In this document: piece after piece, positions 8,861 through 17,561 of the stretch
How the letters are laid out: every line of letters begins with the position of its first letter
How positions within the stretch are numbered: the stretch's first letter is position 1
Assembly (NCBI RefSeq): GCF_001542625.1
Contig: NZ_CP016279.1
Location: 3,038,001-3,102,000 of the forward strand
Reading direction: 5' to 3'
From: Streptomyces griseochromogenes
GTDB lineage: Bacteria; Actinomycetota; Actinomycetes; Streptomycetales; Streptomycetaceae
Length of the DNA: 64,000 bases
The notes under the pieces: model-generated
What the model was told of the DNA's origin: nothing
The model's input: only the letters and a program-made list of their open reading frames with translations
Database searches by the model: none
Translations under genes and position numbers: made by a program

Positions 8861-10053
8861 CGGGTGCCTCCCGCCCGTGGCGTGACCGGGGCGGCGACCA
8901 GGTTCTGGATGTAGGAGTCGAACCAGCGGCCGTTGCCGAGGGTGTTGGTGAAGAGCCGCACGTAGGGGGCGAGCAGCTGGACGCTGCGATCGAGGCTCGC
9001 CTGGTTGCGTTCGAGCATCTTCACGAAGGTGCCGAGGTTCTTCAGGGCGGGCCCGATCTCCTTGCTGTTGTCGTCGACCAGGCCGGAGAGCTCGACGCCC
9101 AGCAGCGCGGAGCTCTTGAGCAGCTGGTGGATCGCCGCACGCCGCTTGCCGATCTCCTTGAACAGCGCGTCGCCGTCCTTCACCAGCGCGGAGAAGTCCT
9201 TTGTGTGGCCTGCCAGCACCTTGGTCACTCCGTTCGCGTGGTCGAGGAGCCCGCGCAGTGCCCTGTCGCGGGCGGCGACGGTCCGGGAGATCCGCGACAG
9301 GCCCTTGATCGACGCCCGTACCTCCCCGGGTGAGTCCTGGAAGGTGACGGAGATCGTGTCCAGCGCCTTGGCAAGGCGGTCCGTGTCGACGTCCTCGGTG
9401 GTGGTCGTCAGGTCGCTGAAGGCCTGGACGACGTCGTACGCCGAGACGGTGCGCCGGAGCGGGATCTCGCTGCCGGGCCTCAACCGGCCTCGCCCCTTCG
9501 GGTACAGGGCCAGGTACTTCGCGCCGAGGATCGTCTTGACCCGGATCGAGGCGCCCGTGTCGGTGCCGAGCGCCGGGCGGCCCTTCACCTTGAAGGTGAC
9601 CTCGACGTGGTCGCCGTCCAGGCCGACGTCCTCGACCTTGCCGACCTTGACGCCCGCGATCCGTACCTCGTCGCCCGGCTTGAGCCCGCCGGCCTCCGAG
9701 AAGGCCGCGCCGTACGTCTCGCCGCCGCCGATCAGCGGCAGGCTGTCGGCGTTGAACGCGGCGACCGTGAGCAGCGCGAGGACGGTGAGGCCGACGGCGC
9801 CGACGACGACCGGGTTGTTCCCCCACTGCCCGAAAGGCGTGGGAGGTGCCCCCACCCGGAAGGGCTTCGGCCGGGGGCGCTTCAGCCGGATGCCGGGCAG
9901 CTTCGGCGGCAGGACGCGTACTTTCACGAGGGGTTGGGGGCGGGGCTTGCGTTTCGGCAGCAGCCGGGGGAGTTTCGGCAGCTTCGGTGGCAGGACGTGT
10001 ACCTTCACCAGAGGCTCGGGGCGGCGGCGCCGCCTTGGGACACGCAGTCTCAT
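8857..10053 (-). CDS. mceC: MCE-family protein (third, MceC position) with repeated basic N-terminus
   Basis: 398 residues from the ATG at 10053, which overlaps the previous stop as ATGA. Unlike its siblings it carries about 75 cytoplasmic residues before the membrane anchor (VVVGAVGLTVLALLTVAAFNA). This extension is rich in Pro, Lys, Arg and Leu and contains a 27-residue tandem duplication (PLVKVHVLPPKLP, then PLVKVRVLPPKLP). The MCE domain follows (FSEAGGLKPGDEVRIAGVKVGKVEDV). The anchor-domain-helix order is standard for Mce proteins. The repeated basic tail is unusual and may contact the ATPase, membrane phospholipid or another cytoplasmic partner (inference). Confidence 0.9.
   Translation of the reverse strand: MRLRVPRRRRRPEPLVKVHVLPPKLPKLPRLLPKRKPRPQPLVKVRVLPPKLPGIRLKRPRPKPFRVGAPPTPFGQWGNNPVVVGAVGLTVLALLTVAAFNADSLPLIGGGETYGAAFSEAGGLKPGDEVRIAGVKVGKVEDVGLDGDHVEVTFKVKGRPALGTDTGASIRVKTILGAKYLALYPKGRGRLRPGSEIPLRRTVSAYDVVQAFSDLTTTTEDVDTDRLAKALDTISVTFQDSPGEVRASIKGLSRISRTVAARDRALRGLLDHANGVTKVLAGHTKDFSALVKDGDALFKEIGKRRAAIHQLLKSSALLGVELSGLVDDNSKEIGPALKNLGTFVKMLERNQASLDRSVQLLAPYVRLFTNTLGNGRWFDSYIQNLVAAPVTPRAGGTR
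9898..10025 (-). repeat. 81-bp tandem duplication inside mceC
   Basis: The 47 bases at 9898-9944 recur at 9979-10025 with about 39 identities and a period of 81 bp, so a 27-codon unit was duplicated in frame. It encodes the repeated Pro/Lys-rich segment of the MceC N-terminus. Differences fall mainly in third positions, suggesting selection on the protein. Confidence 0.8.
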
Positions 10054-11090
10054 CCGCCACACCTCGCCCGTGCCACGTGCAGCTCCGGGGTGATCACCTG
10101 CTTCGTCTTCGGCAGCACGATCCGGCCGTCGAAGTCGCAGAGGTAGAAGTTGAACCAGGAGCCGTAGGACGCCGTCCCGGTCAGCTTGTCGAGCTTGTTC
10201 GGCAGCCGCTTCAGGACGCCCTCCACGGTGTTCTCGTTCTTGTCCAGCGTTCCGGTGAGCTCGCCGAGCCCGGCGATGTCGTCCTTCAGCGGCTCACGCG
10301 CGTCCTTCAGCAGTCCCGACGTGACGTCCGTGAGGTCGCCGATGCTCACCAGGGACTCCCCGATGGGCCTGCGGTCGGCGGACAGCCCCGAGATCACCCG
10401 GCGCAGCTGCGTGAGCAGCCCGGAGAAGCGGGATCCGCGCTTGTCGAGTGTTCCGAGGACGGTGTTGAGGTTGTCGATCACCGAGCCGATCAGCCGGTCG
10501 CGGTCGGCGAGCGTCGTGGTGAGCGAGGCCGTGTGCGCGAGCAGGCTGTTCACCGTGCCGCCCTCGCCCTGGAGGGTCTGGATGATCTCGGTGGCGAGCT
10601 GGTTGACGTCGTTCGGGCTGAGCGCGGCGAACAGCGGCTTGAAGCCGTTCAGCAGGGCGTTGAGGTCGAGCGCCGGCCGGGTCCGGGACAGCGGGATGGT
10701 GCCGCCCGGCCGCAGCTTCGCGGTGACGTCGCCGGTGCCCTCGGTCAGCGCGATGTACCGCTGCCCGACCAGGTTGCGGTAGCGGACGACCGCGTGGGTG
10801 CCGGCGAGCAGCGGCCGGTCCGCGGTGACGGTGAAGGTGACCTCCGCCAGGGTCCGGTCCTTGATCCGGATGTCCCCGACCTCCCCGACCCGCACACCGG
10901 CCACCCTGATGTCGTCGCCGGTCTCAAGCCCGGTCACGTCGGTGAACACCGCGTGGTAGGTGTCCTTGGGGGTGAAGGAGATGTTGACGATGGTGGCGGC
11001 GAGCAGCGCCGTCGCCGCGATCGTGACCAGTGCGAAGAGGCTGAACTTGACCAGCGGGGCGGCTGTCTGCCGGGTTCCTGCCCTGCTCAT
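10050..11090 (-). CDS. mceB: MCE-family protein (second, MceB position)
   Basis: 346 residues. An N-terminal anchor (VKFSLFALVTIAATALLAATIV, about 14-35) is followed by the MCE domain (FTDVTGLETGDDIRVAGVRVGEVGDIRI) and an extended helical region with DLNALLNGFKPLFAALSPNDVNQLA. The C-terminus has Cys residues that could form disulfides outside the cell. It overlaps MceA and MceC by 4 bp on either side, so expression should be stoichiometrically coupled to them. Confidence 0.92.
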   Translation of the reverse strand: MSRAGTRQTAAPLVKFSLFALVTIAATALLAATIVNISFTPKDTYHAVFTDVTGLETGDDIRVAGVRVGEVGDIRIKDRTLAEVTFTVTADRPLLAGTHAVVRYRNLVGQRYIALTEGTGDVTAKLRPGGTIPLSRTRPALDLNALLNGFKPLFAALSPNDVNQLATEIIQTLQGEGGTVNSLLAHTASLTTTLADRDRLIGSVIDNLNTVLGTLDKRGSRFSGLLTQLRRVISGLSADRRPIGESLVSIGDLTDVTSGLLKDAREPLKDDIAGLGELTGTLDKNENTVEGVLKRLPNKLDKLTGTASYGSWFNFYLCDFDGRIVLPKTKQVITPELHVARARCGG

Positions 11091-12343
11091 GCGACACTCA
11101 CCGCCGTTCCGCGGGCGAGCGGCCCGAACAGCAGGGTCGCGACGGGCGGCACCTGGTCGGCGGGGACGCCCATGACGGGGGCCACGAGCGAGCCGACGGC
11201 CCGCTGCTCGGCCTCGGTGGCGGACACGGTGACACCTCCGGGGAGCGCGCCGCCCGGACTTCCGGCCGACGTACCGTCGTCGAGATGGGGCTTCGGGCCG
11301 GGCACCTGCGGATGCGGCAGGCCACGGCAGTTCGGGCCCGACCGCTCGCCGTAGACAGGTTCCTCACCGGGCCGGTACGCCCCCTGCGGCCGGACGACTT
11401 CGAGGGTGATCCGCATCTCCCCGCCCCGGAACGCCTCCTCCGACGCCTTCTCCTGCCGGGCCAGACCCTGGAACAGGCACGGGTACTCGGGGGAGTAGCG
11501 GGCGAAGAGCTCCAGTGTGGGGCGGGAGACCCGGCCCAGGGTGATCAGCCGGTCGCCGTTCTCGGACAGGAAATCGTCGGCCGTGCCCGCCACGGAAGCG
11601 GTCGAGCGGAGTGCCGCGGCCAGCTGGTCCTGTTTGTCCACGATCGTCCGGCTGGTGGTGACCGTGTTGCGCAGGATCCGCATCAGGTCGGGCGCGGCGT
11701 CGCCGTAGACCTCGGCGACGTCCGCGAAGCGCGAGATGTCCTCCTTGAGGGAGGGCAGGTACGGGTTCAGACGGCGCAGATAGCCCTCGACCCGGGTGAG
11801 GTTGTCGCCGATCCGGTCGCCGCGGCCCTCCAGCGCGGTGGCGAACGCCGAGAGGGCGGCGTCGAGTTCACCCGGCCGGACGGTCCGCAGCAACGGCAGC
11901 AGGTCGTTCATCAGCTGCTGCACCTCGATGCCGACCTTCGTGCGGTCCTGGGTGATGACGTCCCCGGCGCGGATCGGCCTGGCGGCGGAGCGGGCGGGCG
12001 CCACGAGGTCGACGTACTTCTCGCCGAACAGCGTCTTGGGCAGCAGGCGGGCATGAACGTCCGAGGGGATGTACGCCACGTACCGCGGCTTGAGCGCGAT
12101 GTCGAGCGTGGCCCTGGTGCCGTCGGCGTGCACCTCGCGCACTTCGCCCACCAGCAGCCCGCGCAGCTTGACGTCGGCGCGGGGATCGAGCTGGTTGCCG
12201 AGGGCGTCGGCCTCCAGGGTGATCCGCACGACGGACGTGAACGCCTGCTGGTAGAAGGCGACCGCGAGCGACAGCAGCAGCGCGAGCACGGCCAGGAACG
12301 TGATGCCGTAGAGCCTGAGTCTCAGCGTTCTCACCGGCCTCAC
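11087..12343 (-). CDS. mceA: MCE-family protein (first, MceA position)
   Basis: 418 residues. The GTG at 12343 is chosen because it forms a GTGA overlap with the upstream permease stop and directly precedes the membrane anchor (LYGITFLAVLALLLSLAVAFYQ). The MCE domain follows (ADALGNQLDPRADVKLRGLLVGEVREVHADG). The C-terminal part contains SPEYPCLFQG and a Pro/Gly-rich tail. This is the subunit normally closest to the YrbE permeases in mce operons. A much longer open frame extends upstream through the permease genes in a different frame and is not coding. Confidence 0.92.
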   Translation of the reverse strand: MRPVRTLRLRLYGITFLAVLALLLSLAVAFYQQAFTSVVRITLEADALGNQLDPRADVKLRGLLVGEVREVHADGTRATLDIALKPRYVAYIPSDVHARLLPKTLFGEKYVDLVAPARSAARPIRAGDVITQDRTKVGIEVQQLMNDLLPLLRTVRPGELDAALSAFATALEGRGDRIGDNLTRVEGYLRRLNPYLPSLKEDISRFADVAEVYGDAAPDLMRILRNTVTTSRTIVDKQDQLAAALRSTASVAGTADDFLSENGDRLITLGRVSRPTLELFARYSPEYPCLFQGLARQEKASEEAFRGGEMRITLEVVRPQGAYRPGEEPVYGERSGPNCRGLPHPQVPGPKPHLDDGTSAGSPGGALPGGVTVSATEAEQRAVGSLVAPVMGVPADQVPPVATLLFGPLARGTAVSVA

Positions 12344-13155
12344 CCCGCGATCCGTACGGTCGTGTCGGCGCCCCAGATCGCGAGGCTCAGGAAGAAGTCC
12401 AGGACGTTGATGGCGACGATGGACGTCCGCACCGCCCGGCCCACCGCGACGCCGACCCCCGCCGGGCCGCCGTTCGCGTAGTAGCCGTAGTAGCAGTGCA
12501 CCAGGATGATCAGCACGGCGAAGACGATCACCTTGCCGAAGGACCACAGCACGTCCACCGGCGGCAGATACTGCTGGAAGTAGTGGTCGTACGTGCCCGT
12601 CGACTGCCCGTAGTAGCCGGTCGTGATGGTGCGGGCGGCGAAGTACGAGGACAGCAGCCCGATCACGTACAGCGGGATCACCGCGACGAAGCCGGCGATC
12701 ATCCGGGTCGTCACCAGGAACGGCAGCGACGGGACGCCCATCACCTCCAGTGCGTCCGTCTCCTCGCTGATCCGCATCGCACCGAGCTGCGCCGTGAACC
12801 CGGCGCCGACCGTCGCGGACAGGGCGAGTCCGGCCACCAGCGGAGCGATCTCCCGGGTGTTGAAGTACGCCGACAGGAACGCCACGAAGTTGGAGGTGCC
12901 GAGCTGGTTGAGGGCCGCGTAGCCCTGGAGGCCGACCTCGGTGCCGGTGAAGAAGGACAGGAAGGCGATCACGCCGACCGTGCCGCCGACGACCGCGAGC
13001 GCGCCCCGGCCGAAGCTGACCTCGGCGAGCAGCCGCAGGATCTCCTTCTTGTAGCGGCGCAGGGTGCGACCGGTCCATGCCGACGAGCGGCCGTAGAAGG
13101 ACAGTTGGGTGCCCAGCTCCTCCAGGGAGCGCAAGGGGCGGTCGAGAAGGCGCAT
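12340..13155 (-). CDS. yrbEB: MlaE/YrbE-type ABC permease (YrbEB position)
   Basis: 271 residues with five to six membrane spans and the MlaE permease signature GxxxAxxGxMxxxEEIDAL-like stretch seen here as QLGAMRISEETDALEVMGV. Forms the membrane channel of the Mce importer with YrbEA, driven by the cytoplasmic ATPase. It starts 3 bp after the YrbEA stop and overlaps MceA by 4 bp. The glutamate-rich EETDALEVM loop is the expected contact with the ATPase. Confidence 0.93.
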   Translation of the reverse strand: MRLLDRPLRSLEELGTQLSFYGRSSAWTGRTLRRYKKEILRLLAEVSFGRGALAVVGGTVGVIAFLSFFTGTEVGLQGYAALNQLGTSNFVAFLSAYFNTREIAPLVAGLALSATVGAGFTAQLGAMRISEETDALEVMGVPSLPFLVTTRMIAGFVAVIPLYVIGLLSSYFAARTITTGYYGQSTGTYDHYFQQYLPPVDVLWSFGKVIVFAVLIILVHCYYGYYANGGPAGVGVAVGRAVRTSIVAINVLDFFLSLAIWGADTTVRIAG

Positions 13156-13158
13156 GGT

Positions 13159-13929
13159 TTACCCCTTCTGCGGGACGACCTGGAAATACACCGCGGTCAT
13201 CACGAAGTTGGTCACGAACAGCAACATGAAGGTGATCACCACGGACTGGTTGACGGCATCGCCCACGCCCTTCGGACCGCCCTTCGCGGTGAGCCCCTTG
13301 TACGAGGCGACGATCGCCGCGATGGCCCCGAACACCAGCGCCTTGATCTCGGCCGCCCACAGGTCGGAGAGCTGGGCGAGCGTGGTGAAGGACGCCAGGT
13401 AGGCGCCGGGTGTGCCGTGTTGGAGGACGACGTTGAAGAAATAGCCGCCCGCGACGCCGACCACCGAGACGAGGCCGTTGAGCAGCACGGCCACGACCAT
13501 CGACGCCAGCACGCGCGGTACGACGAGCCGGTGGACCGGGTCGATGCCGAGCACCTGCATCGCGTCGATCTCGTCGCGGATCTTCCGTGCCCCGAGGTCC
13601 GCGCAGATCGCCGTGCCGCCCGCGCCCGCGATCAGCAGCGCGGTGACGATCGGCGAGGCCTCGCGCAGGACGGCGAGCACGGATGCGGCACCGGAGAAGG
13701 ACTGCGCGCCGAGCTGCCGGGTCAGGCTGCCGATCTGCAGCGCGATGACCGCCCCGAAGGGGATCGAGACCAGAGCGGTCGGCAGGATCGTGACGCTCGC
13801 GACGAACCACGCCTGCTGGATGAACTCCCGTGCCTGGAAGGGCCGTCGGGGCAGGGTCCGGGCGACGTCCAGCGCCATCGCGAACAGGTTGCCCGAGTGC
13901 CGGAGCGCACCCGTCGGGGAGAGGCTCAT
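13159..13929 (-). CDS. yrbEA: MlaE/YrbE-type ABC permease (YrbEA position)
   Basis: 256 residues, polytopic, with the family loop DLGARKIRDEIDAMQVLGIDPVHRLVVPRVLA, which couples to the ATPase. The first permease gene of the mce operon. Its ATG overlaps the ATPase stop (ATGA). YrbEA and YrbEB are paralogues, and the heterodimer is expected to take lipids handed over by the Mce tunnel to the cytoplasmic side. Confidence 0.93.
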   Translation of the reverse strand: MSLSPTGALRHSGNLFAMALDVARTLPRRPFQAREFIQQAWFVASVTILPTALVSIPFGAVIALQIGSLTRQLGAQSFSGAASVLAVLREASPIVTALLIAGAGGTAICADLGARKIRDEIDAMQVLGIDPVHRLVVPRVLASMVVAVLLNGLVSVVGVAGGYFFNVVLQHGTPGAYLASFTTLAQLSDLWAAEIKALVFGAIAAIVASYKGLTAKGGPKGVGDAVNQSVVITFMLLFVTNFVMTAVYFQVVPQKG

Positions 13930-14855
13930 GTGCTGCTCACCGCCTTCCCGTGCAGCTGGGCCTCCTGTCTCGCGATCGCCTCCCAGCGGGGTGGGCGGGT
14001 GATGCCGGGACCGGGCAGCAGACGGGGAGTCAGGGCGTCGACCGGGCCGCCTGCGTCGATCTGGGCCAGCTCCTGCTCGACCTGGGCCGCGTCCTTCTCC
14101 TCCGCCATGCCGATCGGCCCCTGCATCCGGCCGTTCAGGAACTGCCGTACGACGGGTTCGTCACTGGTCAGCAGCTCCTCGCGGGGCCCGAACATCACCA
14201 GCTCGCGCCGGAACAGCAGCCCGATGTTGTCGGGCACCTGGCGAGCGGAGGCGATGTCGTGGGTGACGATCAGGAAGGTCGCGTCGATCTGTGCGTTGAG
14301 GTCGACGATGAGCTGGTTGAGGTAGGCCACGCGCACCGGGTCCAGGCCCGAGTCCGGCTCGTCGAACAGGATGATCTCCGGGTCGAGGACCAGGGCGCGG
14401 GCGAGCCCGGCCCGCTTGCGCATACCGCCGGAGATCTCGCCGGGCAGCTTCTCCTCGGCGCCGATCAGCCCGACCATCTCCATCTTCTCCAGCACGATGC
14501 GCCGGATCTCGCTCTCGGACCTACGGGTGTGCTCGCGCAGCGGGAAGGCGATGTTGTCGTACAGGTTCATCGAGCCGAACAGGGCGCCGTCCTGGAACAG
14601 CACGCCGAACAGCTTCCGCACCTCGTACAGGTCGCGCTCGCGCAGGCGGGTGATGTCCCGGCCCGCCACCTTCACCGAGCCGCGCTCCGGCTTCAGCAGC
14701 CCGACGAGCGTCTTGAGGAACACCGACTTGCCCGTCCCCGAGGGGCCGAGCATCACCGACACCTCGCCGGCGGGCAGCGTCAGTGAGACGTCCTGCCAGA
14801 TGACCTGGTGGCCGAAGGACTTGGTCAGCCCTTCCACACAGATCTCGACACCCAT
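13926..14855 (-). CDS. mceG: ABC transporter ATPase of the Mce system (Mkl/MlaF type)
   Basis: 309 residues. Walker A GPSGTGKS is at 37-44, the Q-loop is in VLFQDGALF near 86, the signature ISGGM at 141-145, Walker B ILFDEPDSG at 162-170 and the switch His in LIVTHD near 195. The MlaF/Mkl-type signature is ISGGMRKR rather than the usual LSGGQ. A C-terminal extension after about residue 245 (MAEEKDAAQVEQELAQ) is typical of actinobacterial Mkl proteins. It is the first gene of the ten-gene mce operon. In mycobacteria the ATPase is usually encoded elsewhere, whereas here it leads the operon. Confidence 0.93.
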   Translation of the reverse strand: MGVEICVEGLTKSFGHQVIWQDVSLTLPAGEVSVMLGPSGTGKSVFLKTLVGLLKPERGSVKVAGRDITRLRERDLYEVRKLFGVLFQDGALFGSMNLYDNIAFPLREHTRRSESEIRRIVLEKMEMVGLIGAEEKLPGEISGGMRKRAGLARALVLDPEIILFDEPDSGLDPVRVAYLNQLIVDLNAQIDATFLIVTHDIASARQVPDNIGLLFRRELVMFGPREELLTSDEPVVRQFLNGRMQGPIGMAEEKDAAQVEQELAQIDAGGPVDALTPRLLPGPGITRPPRWEAIARQEAQLHGKAVSST

Positions 14856-14963
14856 CCGGTCCCACCCTTCGCCCGTGGAGCAGCTCCGACATCTGCTCTA
14901 CGGGGAGGGGCGGGGCGTCCGTCGCGGCGATCGCGGATTTTTTTCGGACGCGTTTACGGCGTG

Positions 14964-15932
14964 CTACGGCAGCTTCGCGGAAGGCACGCTCGGGGTGGGT
15001 ACGGGCAGGGAGACGGACGGGAGCGGCGGCGCGGCGGGGAGCGACGGCACCGACGGCACCGCGGAGTGCGTCGGCAGCTCCGGGAGCGGCGGTGAGGAGA
15101 CCTCCGGCAGGGGCGGCACGGACAGCGGTACGACGGATTCGCCGGCAGAGGGCCGGGCCGCCGCCCGAGCCGGGACCATGGAGGGCCTGTGTGTCCTGGG
15201 AGTGCGAGCCTGTTCGGTGCTGTCGCTCCGGAGCACCTGCGCCCCGCCGGACACGGCCGGCCGCGGAGCCGGTGCAGCCGCGCCGCCGCCCCCGTCGAGC
15301 GCGTACGGAAGCACGAATCCCGCCACCGCCAGGGTCGCCGCCGTCGAGGTCATCGCCACCATGTGGGCTTTCCCGCCGCCGCGCAGCCGCCCGCGCCCGA
15401 GCAGGGACAGGACGAGCCCGAGCGTTCCGGCCAGCGAGGCGCGCAGCGTCCGCCGGGCCCGGGCGAGCAGCGACTCGACGGTCCGGTAGCTGAGCCCCAT
15501 CCGCACCGCGACCTGGCTCACGTCCAGGTCCTCGGACTTCAGCCGTAGTGCCTCCGCCTGCCGGGCGGGCAGCTCCCCGCTGCGCACGGCGAGCCACTTC
15601 GCCTCGGCCCGGTCGCACACCGCCTCCTCGACGGGCACCGGACCCGGCGCGACGAGGGTGGGGCGGCTGCCCACCTCGGCCTCGCGGTTGACCTGCCGGT
15701 ACCGGTCGACGCACAGCCGCATCGTCACCGTCGTCAGCCAGGCGCCGAGCCGCTCGTCATCGAGGTCCGGGCGCTCCGCGGCCCGCAGCATCGCCTCGTG
15801 CACGGCGTCCTCGGCGTCCTCCGGGCTCATCGAGCGCCGCCGGGCCACCTTGAGCAACTGCTCGCGGTGGCTCCACATGCGCTGCCAGCGCTCGTGGGCG
15901 GCTTCCGTGTCCGCAGGCATGTCCGTCGCCAT
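14964..15932 (-). CDS. ECF-like sigma factor with C-terminal membrane segment
   Basis: 322 residues from the ATG at 15932, preferred over an upstream start because of the AAGGGG site. Region 2 spans about 15-83 (EDAEDAVHEAMLRAAERP, then AWLTTVTMRLCVDRYRQ). Region 4 spans about 118-168 (LPARQAEALRLKSEDLDVSQVAVRMGLSYRTVESLLARARRTL). Two hydrophobic stretches follow (167-179 and 191-212), then a Pro/Ser-rich tail of about 100 residues. A sigma factor with a transmembrane tail would be held at the membrane unless cut or released (inference). It lies 108 bp upstream of the mce ATPase on the same strand, so it may control or be co-transcribed with that operon. No separate anti-sigma gene is adjacent. 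Confidence 0.85.
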   Translation of the reverse strand: MATDMPADTEAAHERWQRMWSHREQLLKVARRRSMSPEDAEDAVHEAMLRAAERPDLDDERLGAWLTTVTMRLCVDRYRQVNREAEVGSRPTLVAPGPVPVEEAVCDRAEAKWLAVRSGELPARQAEALRLKSEDLDVSQVAVRMGLSYRTVESLLARARRTLRASLAGTLGLVLSLLGRGRLRGGGKAHMVAMTSTAATLAVAGFVLPYALDGGGGAAAPAPRPAVSGGAQVLRSDSTEQARTPRTHRPSMVPARAAARPSAGESVVPLSVPPLPEVSSPPLPELPTHSAVPSVPSLPAAPPLPSVSLPVPTPSVPSAKLP

Positions 15933-15985
15933 GAGGGCCCCTTCGCACTCACCCGCCGGTCCTGTGCTCCCGGCGGGTGGCGACA

Positions 15986-17068
15986 TTACCGCCGAGTATC
16001 CGCGGTTGTGGAGGGGGAGACGCTCATCGTGTTCCAGCCGTTGCCGGTCAGCGGCCCCGCGTCGGGCAGCACGCCGCCGCCGGGCAGCGTGAGGGTCGGC
16101 CGGGGTACGGGGACCTGCGGCGTCTCGGACTCCTTCGGGGCGCCGGCCGTACGGGACGGGGCGGGAGAGGACGAGGCGGGTGGCGCCGACGGCGTGCGCG
16201 AAGCCTCAGGACCCGGCCTCCGGTCCTGAGACGGCTTCGGCGAGGGCTTCGGGGCCTTGGGACGGGACGGCTTCGGCCGGTCCCGGGACCCGGCGGGGGC
16301 GTCCGGCACCACGCGGTGTCCGGTCAGGTAGTACGCGTACCAGGCCTTGACCGTGCGCAGATAGGCGTCCGAGCGGTTGTAGCCGAGGATCGCCCGGTCG
16401 AGGCCGGCCGGGTCCGACAGGTCTCGGCCGCCCGCGCACAGGTAGCGGCCGGCGGCGAGCGCCGCGTCGTAGACGTTGTCCGGGTCCGCCCGCCCGTCGC
16501 CGTTGCCGTCCGTGCCCCAGTGGGCCCAGGTGGACGGGATGAACTGCATGGGGCCGAGCGCGCGGTCGAACACCGCGTCCCCGTCGTACGCGCCGCCGTC
16601 GGTGTCCGCCACGACGGCGAAGGCGCCGCCGGTCAGCCGGGGACCGAGGATGCGCGTCACGGTCGTACCGTCCGGGGTCACCCGGCCGCCCCGTGCCTGC
16701 CCGGACTCCACCTGGCCGATCGCGGCCAGCAGCTGCCAGCGCAGCCGGCAGCCGGGCGCGGTGCGTGCCAGCTCCTCCTCGGCCCGCCGGTACGCGGCGA
16801 ACACGCTCGCGGGCAGGGCGCCGCCGCCCGTCACTCCCTGTGCCGAGCTCCTCTTCTGTGTCCGCAGCGGGGGAAGACCGGTGCGGTAGGGGGTGTCGCC
16901 GGAGACGCTGGGGCCGTGCTCGGCCGCTGCCCCCTTCCGCGCCGGTTCCGAGGCCTCGGCCGAGACCGCCCCCGGCGCCTGCGACGCGGTCAGCGCGGCC
17001 ATCGCCGCCGCCGCGATCGCCGTACCCTTCGCACCCCTCAGTGCCCCCTTGCGTGTACGCGCTGTCAC
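15986..17068 (-). CDS. Secreted lytic transglycosylase
   Basis: 360 residues from a GTG at 17068 that follows GGGAGGG. The signal peptide covers about 12-38 (AKGTAIAAAAMAALTASQAPGAVSA). The MltB-like/SLT_2 domain covers about 85-260. The catalytic Glu is 121 in AIGQVESG, and the family motifs ALGPMQFIPSTWAHWGTDGNGDG and CAGGRDLSDP are present. It cleaves the peptidoglycan glycan strand without hydrolysis. A long Pro/Lys-rich tail (after about 260) could span or bind the wall. It sits upstream of the tethered sigma factor in the same direction, so wall remodelling may be linked to that regulator (inference). Confidence 0.9.
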   Translation of the reverse strand: MTARTRKGALRGAKGTAIAAAAMAALTASQAPGAVSAEASEPARKGAAAEHGPSVSGDTPYRTGLPPLRTQKRSSAQGVTGGGALPASVFAAYRRAEEELARTAPGCRLRWQLLAAIGQVESGQARGGRVTPDGTTVTRILGPRLTGGAFAVVADTDGGAYDGDAVFDRALGPMQFIPSTWAHWGTDGNGDGRADPDNVYDAALAAGRYLCAGGRDLSDPAGLDRAILGYNRSDAYLRTVKAWYAYYLTGHRVVPDAPAGSRDRPKPSRPKAPKPSPKPSQDRRPGPEASRTPSAPPASSSPAPSRTAGAPKESETPQVPVPRPTLTLPGGGVLPDAGPLTGNGWNTMSVSPSTTADTRR

Positions 17069-17303
17069 CTTGCGGTCCCTCCCTTGGCAGCTTCCGTCCC
17101 CTGCTCTACGCGGGCGCGCGGCAGGTCCGTCGCACGAGGGCGGGGAATCCGGGAGCCTGCGGCGGGGTGCCCTCCGGGAGCGCTCGCGGGAGCGAGGGAC
17201 GAAACGCGGTTCCGTTAAGGTCTCCCCAAGCGGCCCGGGCGGTCCGGCCCGGTCGTGGACCCGGCGGCACGCGCGGGTCCGGAGCGGATGCCTTGGGGGC
17301 ACA

Positions 17304-17561
17304 GTGCGACTGAAAGTGGAGTTCACGACGGAGCCCTTCGATCTCGACGAGGCACCCGCGCACGCGCTGGTCGCCCGCGAGGTCATCGAGGCGGCCGCAC
17401 TCGACGCGGTGGACGTCGGCCCGTTCGGCAACACGGCGGAAGGCGCCGCCGACGCCGTGCTCGGTGCCGTGGACGCCCTGCTGCGCAGAAGCCTGGAGGC
17501 CGGCGCCACCCGGATCTCCCTCCAGGTCAACGTCGTCGGCGCGGGGGAGAACGAGAAGTGA
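17304..17561 (+). CDS. Small DUF77/thiamine-binding-like protein
   Basis: 85 residues from a GTG at 17304. The core VDVGPFGNTAEGAADAVLGAVDALLRRSLEAGATRISLQVNVV resembles the VGPxGTxxEG...GAxR pattern of the MTH1187/YqgV (DUF77) family, small ferredoxin-like proteins reported to bind thiamine-type ligands. The N-terminus differs from typical members. It overlaps the next gene by 4 bp (GTGA), so the two are translationally coupled. It may sense a small heterocyclic ligand for its HTH partner, but that is speculation. Confidence 0.65.
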   Translation: MRLKVEFTTEPFDLDEAPAHALVAREVIEAAALDAVDVGPFGNTAEGAADAVLGAVDALLRRSLEAGATRISLQVNVVGAGENEK

